Source: Microcebus murinus (lineage: Eukaryota; Chordata; Mammalia; Primates; Cheirogaleidae). Taken from it: a stretch of 64,000 nucleotides of DNA. The position numbers were made by a program, and so were the translations under genes. The notes beneath the pieces were generated by a model. That model was not told where the DNA came from and ran no database searches. It worked only from the letters and a program-made list of their open reading frames with translations. Below, piece by piece: positions 13,406-27,946 of this stretch. The stretch spans positions 41,376,001-41,440,000 of the forward strand of contig NC_134106.1 in assembly GCF_040939455.1 (NCBI RefSeq), given 5' to 3'. How positions within the stretch are numbered: the stretch's first letter is position 1; every line of letters begins with the position of its first letter.

Positions 13406-15179
13406 CAAAGAGGTCCCTGCAATGTATGATGGAGAATCAAATGGAAAATGAGAAGATTGACAATGTGAGTTTCAGGAAATTAATGGATGTACCATCTATG
13501 GAAATCTTCATAGCCTTGATTTTGATTTAAACCACTGTGAAGTCAATATTCTGACCTTATAAATGGTTTGGTGAAAAGCATCATGGTTTAAAGAAAAATG
13601 CAAAGGGTTTAAAATCAATACTTGATCTAGTTTCTTCTAAGTCCTTCTCAAAAATATCCCTATGTGTATTTGTTCATTAAGCAAACATTTACTGCACATG
13701 TACTATAAGTAACTGAGAAAGATAGAAAACATGGGAAATAAGTTGAAGAAAATATTACTTCCTTTTAATTAAGTGGGATTCAATAAGTAGTTGTCATGCA
13801 TTTCTAAGAATGATGACTACCAACTGCCAGAAACAAAAGAGATATTCTAGAAACTCAAAGTAGTTCAGTGAGGATTTTGAAGTGGGTGGCAGAGAGGGAG
13901 TTATAGAAAGAGGTGCAAAACTATGTGAAGATATAAGGTTGGGCCAAGGAAGGGAAGATTTTTGAATAAACGATAGAGGAATTTGAACTCTTTGAACTTA
14001 CTCTTTTGTAGGAATGAGAAGAAAGCAATATTTAGCAATACTAACTTCAGGCAAGGTGTAAGCTTGAGTAGAATGAGACCAGAGACAGGAAGGCTAGTGA
14101 GAAAACTGTTGAAACAATCTCTTTAGAGGTCACAGAGTCTTAAAACAGGTAATTGTAGTAGGAATTGAACACTAAGAAGGCAAACTCAGCAATTAGGCAA
14201 TTAGGCAACTGATTAAACTCAGGGACAGAAAAGAAAAAAAAGATAAATTAATTTAAAGGTTTTGAACTTTTTGTGACCATTTAAGAGCTAAGGAAGCACA
14301 AAAGATAGAGTCAATTTACGTAAAGCTAATGAATCATAAACTTCAGGATCACTTACTTATAGGAACTCCTATCAGACCCCTAGATTAGGGGAATTCTAGC
14401 AATGTGTTTCCAGAGACAATTATTTTTGTAAAATTTGTGAAAGTCATTTTTTATCTTGATTGCCAATGCTTCTCTTTCTACTCCAACTTTCCTTGGTCAT
14501 ACTTCCCCTCACACCAGATGGCCCTGTAAGGGCTGTGGTCATTTTTATTTAACATTTGGCATTCTTTTCCTTAACCGACACTCTTTTAATGATATTAGCT
14601 TTAGGAACCCCCAAAATCTGGATCTGACCCTACAGGAAAACTGTCTGGTTGTGGTGAAGGTGTGTTCACTTTTATTCTTGGACTTTGATGTGCTGCCCAG
14701 AAATTCAGGTGGAAAAAGTCCAGCATGGGTTTAAAAATCTAGCAGAACAGTTGGGACTAGGGAAATAAATGAGAATGGTTGATAAAATTACTAAAAAAGA
14801 GAAGGCGGACAGAGGGGAGAAGAATTAAAATAGAATTTCTGCACTCTGGTGGCAGAGAGAGGAAGAAGAAATTGGGAAAGAGGGAGAGGATGGAACAATC
14901 AGAACAGGAGAAAAAATAACAATGTAGTTCAATGAAATGGATGCCAAGGGAAGGAAGGATGAATCATAACAAAGTAAGGAAACAGACTGTTTCCTGTGCT
15001 GAAAAGACCAACAAAGATGAGTGATGACATAAAGCCATTGAATCTGCAACTGTTAGAGGACAGGTCCTATGGACTGGTGATCCCTAGAAGAGAAGATGTG
15101 AATGGATGAGGAAGAAGTTTGCAATGTTCTCTACTACTTTTAGTCCCAAGTAGAACTTGGGACTAAAATTTGCTGTTGC
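13406..15179. other. Intronic DNA, no gene recognised
   Basis: This is AT-rich and has no coding signal. About 13670-13740 ('tgttcattaagcaaacatttactgcacatgtactataag') resembles the edge of an old L2/MIR-type repeat. Purine-rich text at 13860-14120 may be ancient L2, unconfirmed. Confidence 0.4.
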
Positions 15180-15722
<543 letters not shown>

Positions 15723-17074
15723 CTTAATAGCAAAGTATCAATCTTTCCTCACTATTATTATCAGTATTATTGAAATAATTATCTGGAATTTAGAATCAGA
15801 AGTGACTTGACCCTACTTTTAGGACTATTTTTTTTGAGATTCCACTTCAAGTCAGAGATAAATGCCACATACAAATTAACATTAGATGATATATACAATT
15901 GCTTCACTAATATGTTATGTGTTTGTTTTCCTTTACTTTATAATTAATCTGATGTTTGTAACATGTTAAAAAGCTAAGATGTCAACATATTACTTTTCCT
16001 TCTTCACAGTTTCTAATCTGTAGACTGTAATACATAAAATGATTAGCATTTCAAAAAGCAAGTAAACAAAAACTTAGAAGAAATATATTTAGCAGAGAAA
16101 GTTTCTAAGTATGATCTGTTGTTTGAATACACTTTTAAAAAGAAGCTCAAAGTAAGCATTTTACTATTTTCCTTGCATCATAGAGTGCTTATCAGTTTTC
16201 ATCAAAACAAAGAAAATAAGCACTTTTTTTGTTTCTTCATGTAGTGGGCTGACTTTTCATATTCTAAAAATTTTTTATTTATGTTCATATTCCAATATTA
16301 AAATTTAACACATGGATTAATGTAGTGTGCACATTGTGCTGAAAGATGAATTAAATAAATGCCTACAATTATTAACAAGCAATTTCAACTAAAACTATAA
16401 AACAATTTCAGCAGCAATTACTTTAAATGATAAATTTTTCTTCAATTTAAACAATAATTTTCTTACTCAAATGATTATTGAAATTATTATATCCTACTTG
16501 CTATATCTGAAGATAGCAAGAGACTTAGCACATATAAAGTTAGAAAGTACTTTTTCATAAATATTTTAACTTCTTAAAATAATATTTCATTATTAAATGA
16601 AATTGCAGGCTGACAGCTGTATGCTCGGGTTTATGATGGAAGAGAAAGAAGGGAATACCAAAGGGGGCCATGACCTATATCTAAAAGATCATGAGGGAGG
16701 ACTTGAAACTGATATACTTGAAGTTTTCATTTATAAATTTATCTTCGAGTCCTATTTAGTGTAACTTATTTATGGTTGTTTCTGTGTCCATTAACTTTTT
16801 ACTTTGTTACCCTCCTTAAGTATCCCATTATATGGATATACCACAATTCTATTATTTATTTTCATGACAAATAGAGTTGATGCTATCTTAAAAATTGTTT
16901 TACACATATATTCTGTAATTGTTAGGTTTTGTTTGCTAAGGAACTTCAGCTAGTGAAAATATATGCTGCTTTTCATTCTATTGAGACAAGACAGAATGTT
17001 CACAAGAAAATTTTGAATACAACTAACAATATTGGTAAAATGTTAAAAATTAACAGCACTTAGTATAAATGAAA
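15723..17074. other. AT-rich intronic DNA with a small L1 remnant
   Basis: No gene is recognised. About 16800-16920 on the minus strand matches the old L1 wording 'tatggatataccacaattctattatttatt', a degraded ORF2 tail. The rest is unassigned. Confidence 0.45.
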
Positions 17075-17650
17075 ATATGAAAAAACTGGGACTCTTATAA
17101 ATTGTCAGTATGAACGTAAAATCATATAACCACCTTGAAAAACTATGGGACAAAGTCTAACAAAATTAAACTGATTCCTATCCTATGTCTCAGCCTTTCC
17201 ATTTACAGTATATACCCAACATAAATGATTATGCCCACAACTCAATTAAAAATGTTCATAGTTATAATAGCCCCAAACTGGAAACAAACCAAGTATGCAT
17301 CCACATGAGAATAAAAAATAAAATTGTGTTATATCCTTACAATGGGATATTATTCGGAAATAAAAAAATAAAAAAAAAATAATGATATATAAAACAACAT
17401 GGATAAATTTCAAAAATATTATGCAGATCCAAAGAAACCAGACACAAAGAGAACATTCTTTATAATTCCATTTATATCAAGTTCAGAACAGGCAAAATCA
17501 CCAGTGATGATAGATGTCAGAATAGCAGTTGGGGAGGATGAGGAGGAGTTGCAACTAACACAGCCTGAGAGTAACTTCCTAGAATGGTAAAAGTGTCCTG
17601 TGTTTTGACCTGGATGGTGACTACGTGGGGGTATAAATAGATTAAAATTT
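17075..17650 (+). mobile_element. Old L1M fragment
   Basis: The plus-strand L1 3' ORF2 signature is clear: 'gttataatagccccaaactggaaacaaaccaagtatgcatccac', 'ccttacaatgggatattattcggaaataaa', 'aaccagacacaaagagaacattctttataattccatttatat'. Frames are broken by stops and substitutions. The downstream 'ctggatggtgactacgtgggggtataa' is L1M 3' UTR-like. Confidence 0.85.
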
Positions 17651-18209
17651 CTCTTTTTTATTTTATTTAAATTATATTTCATTGTTAAAAAGGAGAAATC
17701 AATACCAACAAGCACATTTCATCATGTTTCTTAACTGTATATGGCAGGATTAGTTACATGTGTATTCTGATTTTCCTCTTAGCATCCCTGCTTGTTAAAG
17801 TGAAGTAATTAACATATGTGTCACACAAAAGAGAAAGTATTGAATGCAAAGATATCATATAGCATGCACAAACAACTCAGTACCCTGACTAGCAACAGAA
17901 AAGAGGAAGGACTTAATAACATTTAGTTCTCTCACATACCCTTCTCTAGGCTTTAGCATTCTCAAGAATTGGAAATCTCTATTAATTTTCTACTAATTCA
18001 GCCACCCCCATTCTACTCCTAAACTCCAAACCCTCACTATGCTGGTAATAACTTTCTGCACTTGACTCCTGACCCAGAACTGCTTGCTTGGTCAACCTTC
18101 TAACACATCTTGTCTCTTGTCATTTCAGTCACAGTTATCTGAGTAGATACTGGCTCAATATCTCCTGCCTGTGGAAATATATAAAATGCCCCAACATGAA
18201 GAATCATCT
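17651..18209. other. Intronic DNA between two L1 fragments, nothing recognised
   Basis: This AT-rich stretch of about 560 bases has no gene, RNA gene or repeat family I can name. Confidence 0.4.
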
Positions 18210-19140
18210 CAAAGCGATAAAACATAAGAAAAAGACTAGAATAGAAATAACAATAGAGAAAAGTGACAATAGATTTGACTATAGGAAAATATTAAATTCC
18301 TATACATCAATATCACCATAACAAAATTAAAAGGCAAGTAATTAACTGAGAAAAATATTAACCACATATACAATAACTACAATATAGGGTTAATGATATT
18401 TATAAAGAATTCATACAAATCAATATGAACAAAAGGAACACAGCACTAGAAAAGGTGATGAATAGACAATTTGGTGAAGTATGACTGGCTAATCCACCTG
18501 TGAAGATGGAAGATGTCCAAACATAGTAGAAGTAAAAAAGGTATAAAATGGTTAAAACAATGAGATTTTTTGCTTATAAAATGATAAAGACTTAAAATAG
18601 TAATAATGATCTGGTATGGTCATTGTGTGGGACAGTATAGGAGGTAATGTAAAGAAATATATTAGGCAGGAGGTCTCAGTTTGAAAATGAATACTAAAAA
18701 CCTTGAAACAATTATACTTTCTACCTTATTTCCACATTTTGTGCACAACACAAATATTTATATTCAAGTATTATTTACGAAAGCAGTGTTTATAGAATTT
18801 TTAATGGAAATAAACTAAATGTCCAACATCAAAAAGACTGGTGAATTTAAGTATGGTCCAGATGAAATATGATACAGTATCTAAAAAGTTATAATTTAGA
18901 AGGAAATTAATACCAAGGAAAGATGTTCATAATATATTATTAAAGTTTTTTAAAGCAATGCAAAATAGTCTGTACAGTAGGATCCTATTTCTAAAAATTA
19001 TTAAAGACAAACTACTAAAAGCAATACACCATTTTAACAGCAGTTGTCTTTGGATATTATAATTAAGGATGTTCTAATTTTGTCCTCAAACTTCTCAATT
19101 TTCCCAATCTACAGTGATAATGATAATCAGTCAAAACAAA
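18210..19140 (+). mobile_element. Old L1M/HAL1-like fragment
   Basis: Degraded L1 wording runs through: 'gatatttataaagaattcatacaaatcaatatgaacaaaaggaacac', 'gtttatagaatttttaatggaaataaactaaatgtccaac', 'gtctgtacagtaggatcctatttc'. No open frame survives. The exact subfamily is not decidable by eye. Confidence 0.65.
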
Positions 19141-20280
19141 TATGAATGAAAGTTTTATGATCTCCAAATGACTTAAGAGTTTGACAAAAAGAATTTAAAA
19201 ACATAAGAAGGTTCTCCTCCTTTTCCTTTTTTTGTCAAGGAGGATTGACTATTAAAACAAGGCCACGTCCTTCTGCTTTAATCTCACATCCCCAAGGATT
19301 TCACATTAAATGTCCTTTCTCCCAATACCTCATCCCTACCTTTCCCAACTGAGACATTATTTTCTCCCCATTTAAAAAAATCTCCATAGTAATATGAACT
19401 AAGCAAGGAAACATTTTAAACTGTCAGCTTAATGGTGCACACAGGAATTATTGTTGCTCTCAGTTCAAGTAAATTTTAATGAATAAAGTAGCTAAAAAAA
19501 ATGATATCTTCAAACTATAAATGGAGAGCTTGTTCAGCTTCTCAGAGGCTGTTTATTGCCATGGGAGTTACTTGATTTAAAATTCTTCACAGTGGACGGC
19601 TTGGATATGGTTAGATTACTCTGAGTTAGAGTAACTCATGAATAAAGCTGAAAGAAAAACAGTACAGTGCTAGGAAAGGAACACAGAGCTAGACATTTAA
19701 CATTCTTGCATCTCAGAGTCATATTTGTAAAATTAGGGGTGGGAACTAGTTAATTGCTAAAATCCCTCTTTGTACACCAAATTTCTAATTCTAGAGGTGT
19801 ATTTGTCATCCACATAAAGTGAAAAAGAATGTAGAAGTATAACCCAATAATAATGTCAGTTTTAGAAAGGTATAGATGATTTAAGAATAAGACCAAAAAA
19901 GAGAAAGCTCATGAAAGATTTAACATTGAAAAATCACAAACATCAAAGTAGATTAAACTTAGAAAAGACATTATAAAATCTAAAGCTTTATAAATAGGAT
20001 GTGATGAAATATATGCTGAAAGAACCTGCATCAAAGCCTTCTTGGTCAAAGGAAAAAGTGTTAACCATTAAGAGATTTTTCTCTCTTTTTTGTCAAAAAA
20101 ATACCACTTTAGTTTGTATTATTGACTAAAACAATCCTTTCAAAGGATACTGGGAATAGAGTAATAAAGAATGTTTAAATGGAAGGACAAAAGGAGAAAG
20201 CAGATGGAGATTTATAAATTGTGTGTCTATGCGCGTATAACTCTCAAAAACATAACTCTACAGCAAAAAACAAAGAGGTA
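19141..20280. other. AT-rich intronic DNA, no gene recognised
   Basis: No coding signal, RNA gene or named repeat was found. Short homopolymer runs only. Confidence 0.45.
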
Positions 20281-22505
<2,225 letters not shown>

Positions 22506-22509
22506 TGTG

Positions 22510-22740
22510 GGTACAGAAACAGCACTGGACTGTGGGCATCAGCTTCCTGGGCTAAGGTCCCAGCTCTACAGGTTATAAACATGTGACTGAGGCCACTTAA
22601 AGGGACCAGGCCACTTTGTTTTCCCATCTTCACAATGGGGCAGAAAGCCGCCATGCCTAACTTACAGGCTTTTTGTGCATACCAATGGGATAAAACACAA
22701 CAAACCACTTTGTAATTAAGAGCTTTACAAATGTGAAAAA
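22510..22740 (+). mobile_element. MIR SINE fragment
   Basis: The plus-strand MIR order is visible: 'agcactggactgtgggcatcagcttcctgggctaaggtcccagctctac', then 'catgtgactgaggccactt', then 'ttttcccatcttcacaatggggcagaa'. Old and non-functional. Confidence 0.65.
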
Positions 22741-23019
22741 TGGAAATAAACCAAACACCTTTCCAACCACCGGAAAGACATCCGTCCATCTTCCACAGAA
22801 ATCTGTAATGAAGGAAAATGTCTGCTCATCTAGCTCATCCAATGGCACAAATGTGGCCTCTGGCGAGTCAGAAAAGTCAGAAAAGCAATTGGAGGAAGAA
22901 AAAGAAATGCCTCTCACCTCTCCTAGGGCTGCTGCAGGACACTACAAGGCCTCCCAAGGTGTTCAAAAGAACACAAGGCAAGCAGGTTAAGTTAAAATAG
23001 AAGAACAGCACAGGAGACT
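22741..23019. other. Short stretch between MIR and L1, no gene recognised
   Basis: An open frame of 85 codons (22733-22990, plus) rich in Ser, Glu and Lys covers it, but begins inside MIR sequence and shows no domain. I treat it as chance. Confidence 0.4.
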
Positions 23020-23300
23020 TTTTCTATTTCTTTTTTAATTTCAGGGTATTAGGGGAGTACAAATACTTTAGTTACATAAATGGCCTTTGCACAGCCCAAG
23101 TCAGAGTTATAATACAAGAGTGCCCATCCCCCAGACAGCATGCACCATACCGTTATGTGTGAATTTACCCATCGCCACCTCCTTCCTTCCCCTCCCACCT
23201 GCCCGAAGAATGTTACTTCTGTACGTTTTGACAGATTAGTACTAATTTAATGGTGAGTACATGTGGTCTCTGTTTTTCCATTCTTGTGATACTTCACTCA
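23020..23300 (-). mobile_element. L1 3' UTR end, strepsirrhine type, 5'-truncated
   Basis: After a T-rich stretch (the L1 tail on the minus strand) the sequence reads 'ttcagggtattaggggagtacaaatactttagttacataaat' and 'gtgcccatcccccagacagcatgcaccatac', then 'taatttaatggtgagtacatgtggt..ttccattcttgtgatacttcactcaga'. I recognise this as the 3' UTR of L1 copies common in lemur genomes. Only the terminal roughly 280 bases are present. Confidence 0.8.
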
Positions 23301-24834
23301 GAGGGGATTTGAAGGCCTCTTTCCAGCCTTGGGTCTTTTGGCAGAGAGTAAGACAATGTCCTACTCCACCCAGAAGGCACTTGGTAAGCACTTGATGATT
23401 GATCAGTCTCTACATTCTTGGCACTCACTGGAGCAGTGATTTGCCAGCACAGTGTGTAAACACCCACATTTCAGTAATAACCTAAATATCTGCATATTGT
23501 GAATGAGGAGGCTGACTGAATGGAATTATGTAAAAACAGAAAATCAGCTCCCTGCACATCTTGCCTTTATCATTCTCTATTTAGATGCAGGACTCTTTCA
23601 CAGTGAGGGCATTAGGGCAGTCACAGGGAAAGGGTGGAGCCCTACTGTGTTTGGGGTAGCTTTTTGCTTCTGTATATGTGTCTGGCCATCTTTCAAGAAT
23701 GTGCTCCTCTCAGGCAGCTCCCAGCAATGTCCAGAGAGCACACCACTGTGTTTTGCAGCTGAACTAAGAATTATGTCTCTTCTATAATGTTTTTCCCTAA
23801 GATCAAGACAAAAAAAAAATATGTTGTCTGATGGGCCTCATGTTTCAGGAAAATGCACACAACACATACACACGTATACACAAAATCATTCATTCAGTGG
23901 TCAGATCTGATTGTCTGAATTTTCTAAAAAAATTCATTGCGTTGTTTTTTATTTTAAAAAAGGTACTCCTTAAAGCATTGTTTTCTGCTCATGCTATTTG
24001 CTTATATAAGAATGTCTTCCTCTCCACTCACAGACCCATCTTTCAAAGTTTCTCTGAAGGTCCACCTCCTTCATGAAGCTTTTCCTGATTCCCTTTATGG
24101 GGAGTGTTTCTCTGATTTCTAAACACCTACTGTGCCTTAGCACAGATTGCTGAGGCATGTTCTTTGGAGGACATGTTTCCCAAATGGCAGGCACTCCATC
24201 TAAAAGGATTCTTGATTCTCCAAAACACTATGGAACATATGAATGTGTGGGGTGGATTCGGAGGAGCCAGGTAATACCTTCTCCAAGAACACACTTTCCC
24301 GTTTTCTGTTATCTAGAAAATCACCTTCATTTTAAGATACTCAGGGGAACATGCAAGTTACGTGGTTTCCTAGCTGAAACCTATTGTTGGCACCCCCATA
24401 TGAGAATAAACCTTGGGGGAGGGGCAATAAGGACAATGACTTTAATCATATTAGTTTCTTGTCTTAAACATGCCTTGCTTTGACTGAATTACCCTGATCT
24501 TAATGACACCTGACTGTTGATATCACCTCAAAAGCTTTCTTTACACTTTGGGGAGTGAAAGTGATGGGACACTGTGGTGACTCTAACGTAAAATACATAT
24601 ATCAAACCTGGTGATCATACAGCTGAAATAAATTCACTTTAAACCAGCATGAAATTTTGCCTACTACACAGTCCTAAAAAGGGCCGCATTTTAGAAACAG
24701 AAGGGAAAAAAATTCAAGCATGGATGTTAAGTGGCTATTAAAATGTTCATTCATTTTAAGAAACTGGCTAATTATGTTTTTAAAAAGTGATTAAATTATA
24801 GTTGCTGTGCATTTTTATTTAATTTAGTATTCTT
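23301..24834. other. Intronic DNA with an L2 trace
   Basis: About 24010-24140 resembles the L2 3' region ('cacctccttcatgaagcttttcctgattcc'). No gene is recognised. The 108-codon frame at 24157-24483 shows no domain. Confidence 0.45.
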
Positions 24835-25163
24835 TTTTTTTTTTTTGAGACAGAGTCTCACTTTGTTGCCCAGGCTAGAGTGAGTGCGGTGGCATCAGCC
24901 TAACTCACAGTAACCTCAAACTCCTGGGCTCAAATGATCCTCCTGCCTCTGCCTCCCGAGTAGCTGGGACTACAGGCATGCGCCACCACGCCCGGCTAAT
25001 TTTTTTTGTATATATATTTTTAGTTGGTCAATTAATTTCTTTCTATTTTTTTTAGTAGAGACGGGGTCTCGCTCATGGTGGTTTCAAACTCCTGACCTCG
25101 AGCAATCTGCCTGCCTTAGCCTCCCAGAGTGCTAGGATTACAGGTGTGAGCCACCACCCCGGC
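24835..25163 (-). mobile_element. Dimeric Alu with target duplication and a small internal deletion
   Basis: It reads reversed, from the T run through 'gagacagagtctcactttgttgcccaggctagagtgagtgcggtggcatcagcc' to 'ggtgtgagccaccaccccggc'. The direct repeat TAATTTAGTATTCT flanks it (about 24820-24834 and 25164-25177). A short part of the left arm around 'ggggtctcgctcatggtggtttcaaactcc' is missing compared with sister copies. Confidence 0.92.
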
Positions 25164-25177
25164 TAATTTAGTATTCT

Positions 25178-26290
25178 TAAAGGCCTATGTTCTATCTAAC
25201 TGCTATACTCTTACTGTTTGGCTATAGCATAGGCATCAAAGTGGCCACAATAAAAGAAGTGACATTAGCAATTCTGGGCTGGGAAGCACTGTTTCTCTTA
25301 CCGAAATCTCTTTCAGCTGTAATACAGCCAGGTAAAGATAGCTTTGTGTTTGCTGACATTTTCAGAGCTGATTGGGCAAAAAAAAAGTTGCAATCATTTT
25401 CCTAAGTCTTTCTCATTATCTCTGCCCTCTCCTCCCCTGTCTACTTTAAGGAGGCCTAATCTAAATTCAAAAAGAATTTTCTAAAAGAAAACAAAATGTC
25501 CAATACTAAAATGCAGCAATAGCCTTCACAGTTCAGCCCTACTGCTGGTTTCCTTGTTTAACTCCCACATGGATAAAGGGCATACAAATTGTTGGGTTAC
25601 CGCATAATACCCTCTTGTTAACAACTGTGTCATCCTCTTTTGGATGACTCAGACAACAGGAAAGGATCTGAATTTCAAGCCCTTGTCTTTACTTAAGAAA
25701 GTCGACCAAATCAATCTAGAATAAGAATGCAATCTGTTTTAAAAGGCTCTGAGGAGTCTTCCTTATAACTAATCTCAGTCCTTTCTATTTTTTTTTTTTT
25801 TTCCCAGAGCAGAGAAGACTCACTGCTGGACAGAGGTTCATCTACCACTTGAGGAATAGCAGCAATTTATCAGGTCCTGTGCCAGATGTTTACATAGTAT
25901 CAAATCTTCACAATAACCCTACAGAGGCCTTATTTTACTCTAGAGAAAACCAAGAGTCAGAGAAGTTTAGAAATTTTTCCAAGGTCAGATAGTTAGTGGA
26001 TACAATGAAAACTATAAGAGTTAATCCTTTAACTCAGAAAAAAGTCTCCAGAATCCCTGTACTGCTATTTTAAGTAGAATGTGTGGAATATCAGTAAATA
26101 AAATGAATGAAAACACTGATGTTAAATTGAAGACACAAAATAATCTTTAAGAAAAATGTAGTTAAGTGACTGAAACTTCAAATAATTTACCTTCCTTTCT
26201 GAATGTTGCCCCAACTGATAATCTAATTTCAAAACTCAGTAGAAATGCTTAAATTTCTTATGTAGTCATATAATAACATATATATATATA
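25178..26290. other. AT-rich intronic DNA with a reversed MIR
   Basis: About 25870-26010 is a minus-strand MIR ('tcaggtcctgtgccagatgtttacatag..aaccctacagaggcc..ccaaggtcagatagttagtgg'). No gene is seen. Confidence 0.5.
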
Positions 26291-26476
26291 ATGATGCCTT
26301 AAAGATTTTAAATAGAAAATTGTGTTTTATATATATAAAACATATATATTTTATATATACTTTATATAAATATATAAAATATATATATTTATATATGTAA
26401 ATATATATAAACATATATGTATATTATAGATATATAAAAAAACACAATTTTCTATTTAAAATCTTTAAGACATCAT
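26291..26476. repeat. AT-rich palindrome: 38-base inverted repeat around a TA-rich spacer
   Basis: The left arm, 26291-26328, and the right arm, 26439-26476, are reverse complements with a single mismatch over 38 bases (left arm ATGATGCCTTAAAGATTTTA.., right arm ends ..TCTTTAAGACATCAT). The 110-base spacer is almost wholly TA-type sequence that can itself pair, so the stem could extend inward. The arms match no transposon terminus I know. Such near-perfect arms suggest recent origin, gene conversion or, possibly, an assembly artefact. Confidence 0.93.
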
Positions 26477-26480
26477 AATT

Positions 26481-26526
26481 AAGAAACTATAATGAAATTA
26501 TAGTTTCATTAAGAAACTATAATGAA
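26481..26526. repeat. Short hairpin plus direct repeat next to the palindrome
   Basis: The unit AAGAAACTATAATGAAA occurs twice as a direct repeat. Between the copies the first GAAACTATAAT is also followed, after GAA, by its exact reverse complement ATTATAGTTTC. This gives an 11-base stem with a 3-base loop. It begins within about 5 bases of the larger palindrome, so both may come from one replication-slippage or template-switch event. Confidence 0.85.
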
Positions 26527-27114
26527 AATTAAAATACTCAAAGTAGTTTATTGTCATTCTTTTTTTCTACATTCTGCCTTCAGAATTGTATAATTTTATT
26601 TAACCATTTACAGAAGGATTCTTTTCATCTCAGGAGAATATAGTCACATAATCAAACTCATCACCAGTGTTCTCTTTTAATTGTAAATCATGGCTGCACT
26701 TGCAAATTAGTCTATTATCACAGCAGATTATCAATTTGGTGGGGAACGTTTTTGCCAACTAGAATGAAAGCAGTTAATAAACATTAATAAACATCTTAAA
26801 TCAATCACTCCTTTACTCTTGATGTGGTGGTAGATGTCGATCGAGATTAATAAATCAGTCAAAACAAATAATGTGATGTGGAAGGGAGGCACAAGGTAGC
26901 CTCTTGATGCCATGTATAGTGAAGAATCACTATGCCCCAAAACAAATTGGAAGGTAAGGATGAGGCATTAAACCTTCAGAGAAAATGACTTGTTGGAAAC
27001 TAGACAAAGTAAATCCAGATAGTCATCCTCAGTGGGTCCATTAAGAACCACTGGCAATAAAAGCTGGAGGAGAAAACAAAATGTTCAGTCAGAATAAATT
27101 ATGTTTATTGACAA
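26527..27114. other. Intronic DNA, nothing recognised
   Basis: AT-rich, with no gene or named repeat seen. Confidence 0.4.
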
Positions 27115-27372
27115 CATAATGTAGAGGTTAAAAGCATGGACTTCCTGGTGTACCTGCTTGGGTCTAAATCCAGGCCCCATAACTTCAATTTCATTAAATT
27201 TGGCTATTTCTTAACTTTGCTGTGCCTCAATAACCTTGTGTGTAAAATTGGGAGAGTAATAGTACCTATCTCATAGAATTGTTGGGAGGATTAAATCAGT
27301 CATTGTTTTGTTAAGAATTTAGAGCAGTATCTCATATATCATAAGTACTAAACAATTATCCAATAAATAAAT
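27115..27372 (+). mobile_element. MIR SINE, near full length
   Basis: The full MIR order is present: 'gtagaggttaaaagcatggacttcctggtgtacctgcttgggtctaaatcc', then 'ttaactttgctgtgcctcaataaccttgtgtgtaaaattgggagagtaatagtacctatctcatagaattgttgggaggattaaatcag', then a tail resembling 'ataagtactaaacaatt'. A well preserved example of this ancient family. Confidence 0.88.
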
Positions 27373-27797
27373 GATGTAGTTGGCCATTTACTACCATTTT
27401 ACACATCCCTTGTTCTATCTCTGCATATCCTTTTTACTAGGAAGAATTAGGATAGTGAAGTAATCCTACAATATTTAAGTCACTCCCTCATTATAAGCCA
27501 AGATTTGAAGTATTTCTTTGTAAAGAAAATCAAAATATGCATTTATTTTACTAAAAAGTAAAACCAAAGTTCTACATTTAAAAATAAGATTACTGAGGCA
27601 AAATTGTATTAGTTACAAGTACAAATGATCTGCTGTTACATGTTTTAGTCATTACAAAAGCACCCAGACATCAATACCTTGTGTATTAACACAATCTTTT
27701 TGTATAAAGATGTTTATCAGAAACTCATCCAGCAGTGTTCCACTTTTGATTATGTTATACTAAGTTATCCATACACAGCATCAAAAACTTTATATCC

Positions 27798-27946
27798 CAG
27801 CCAGGTACAATAACTCATGCCTGTAATCCCAGCACTTTGGGAAGCAGAGGCAGGAGGATAGCTTGAGGCCAGGAGTTTAAGGTTACAGTGAGCTATGATT
27901 GTACTACTTCACTCCAGCCTGGGTGACAAAGTGAAACTCTGTCTCT
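27798..27946 (+). mobile_element. 7SL-derived monomer (FLAM/FRAM-like or internally deleted Alu)
   Basis: It starts like an Alu left arm ('agccaggtacaataactcatgcctgtaatcccagcactttggg') but passes straight to right-arm wording ('aaggttacagtgagctatgattgtactacttcactccagcctgggtgacaaagtgaaactctgtctc'). A single monomer of about 150 bases without the lemur linker indicates an old monomeric Alu relative or an ancient arm-to-arm deletion. Confidence 0.82.

Noticed and set aside
17399..17590. 63-codon frame with an acidic tail
   Set aside because: It lies within a decayed L1M fragment.
22733..22990. Ser/Glu/Lys-rich 85-codon frame
   Set aside because: It starts inside a MIR, shows no domain, and overlaps frames of similar size on the other strand.
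26229..26414. Tyr/Ile-rich minus-strand frame
   Set aside because: Translation of the TA-rich palindrome spacer.
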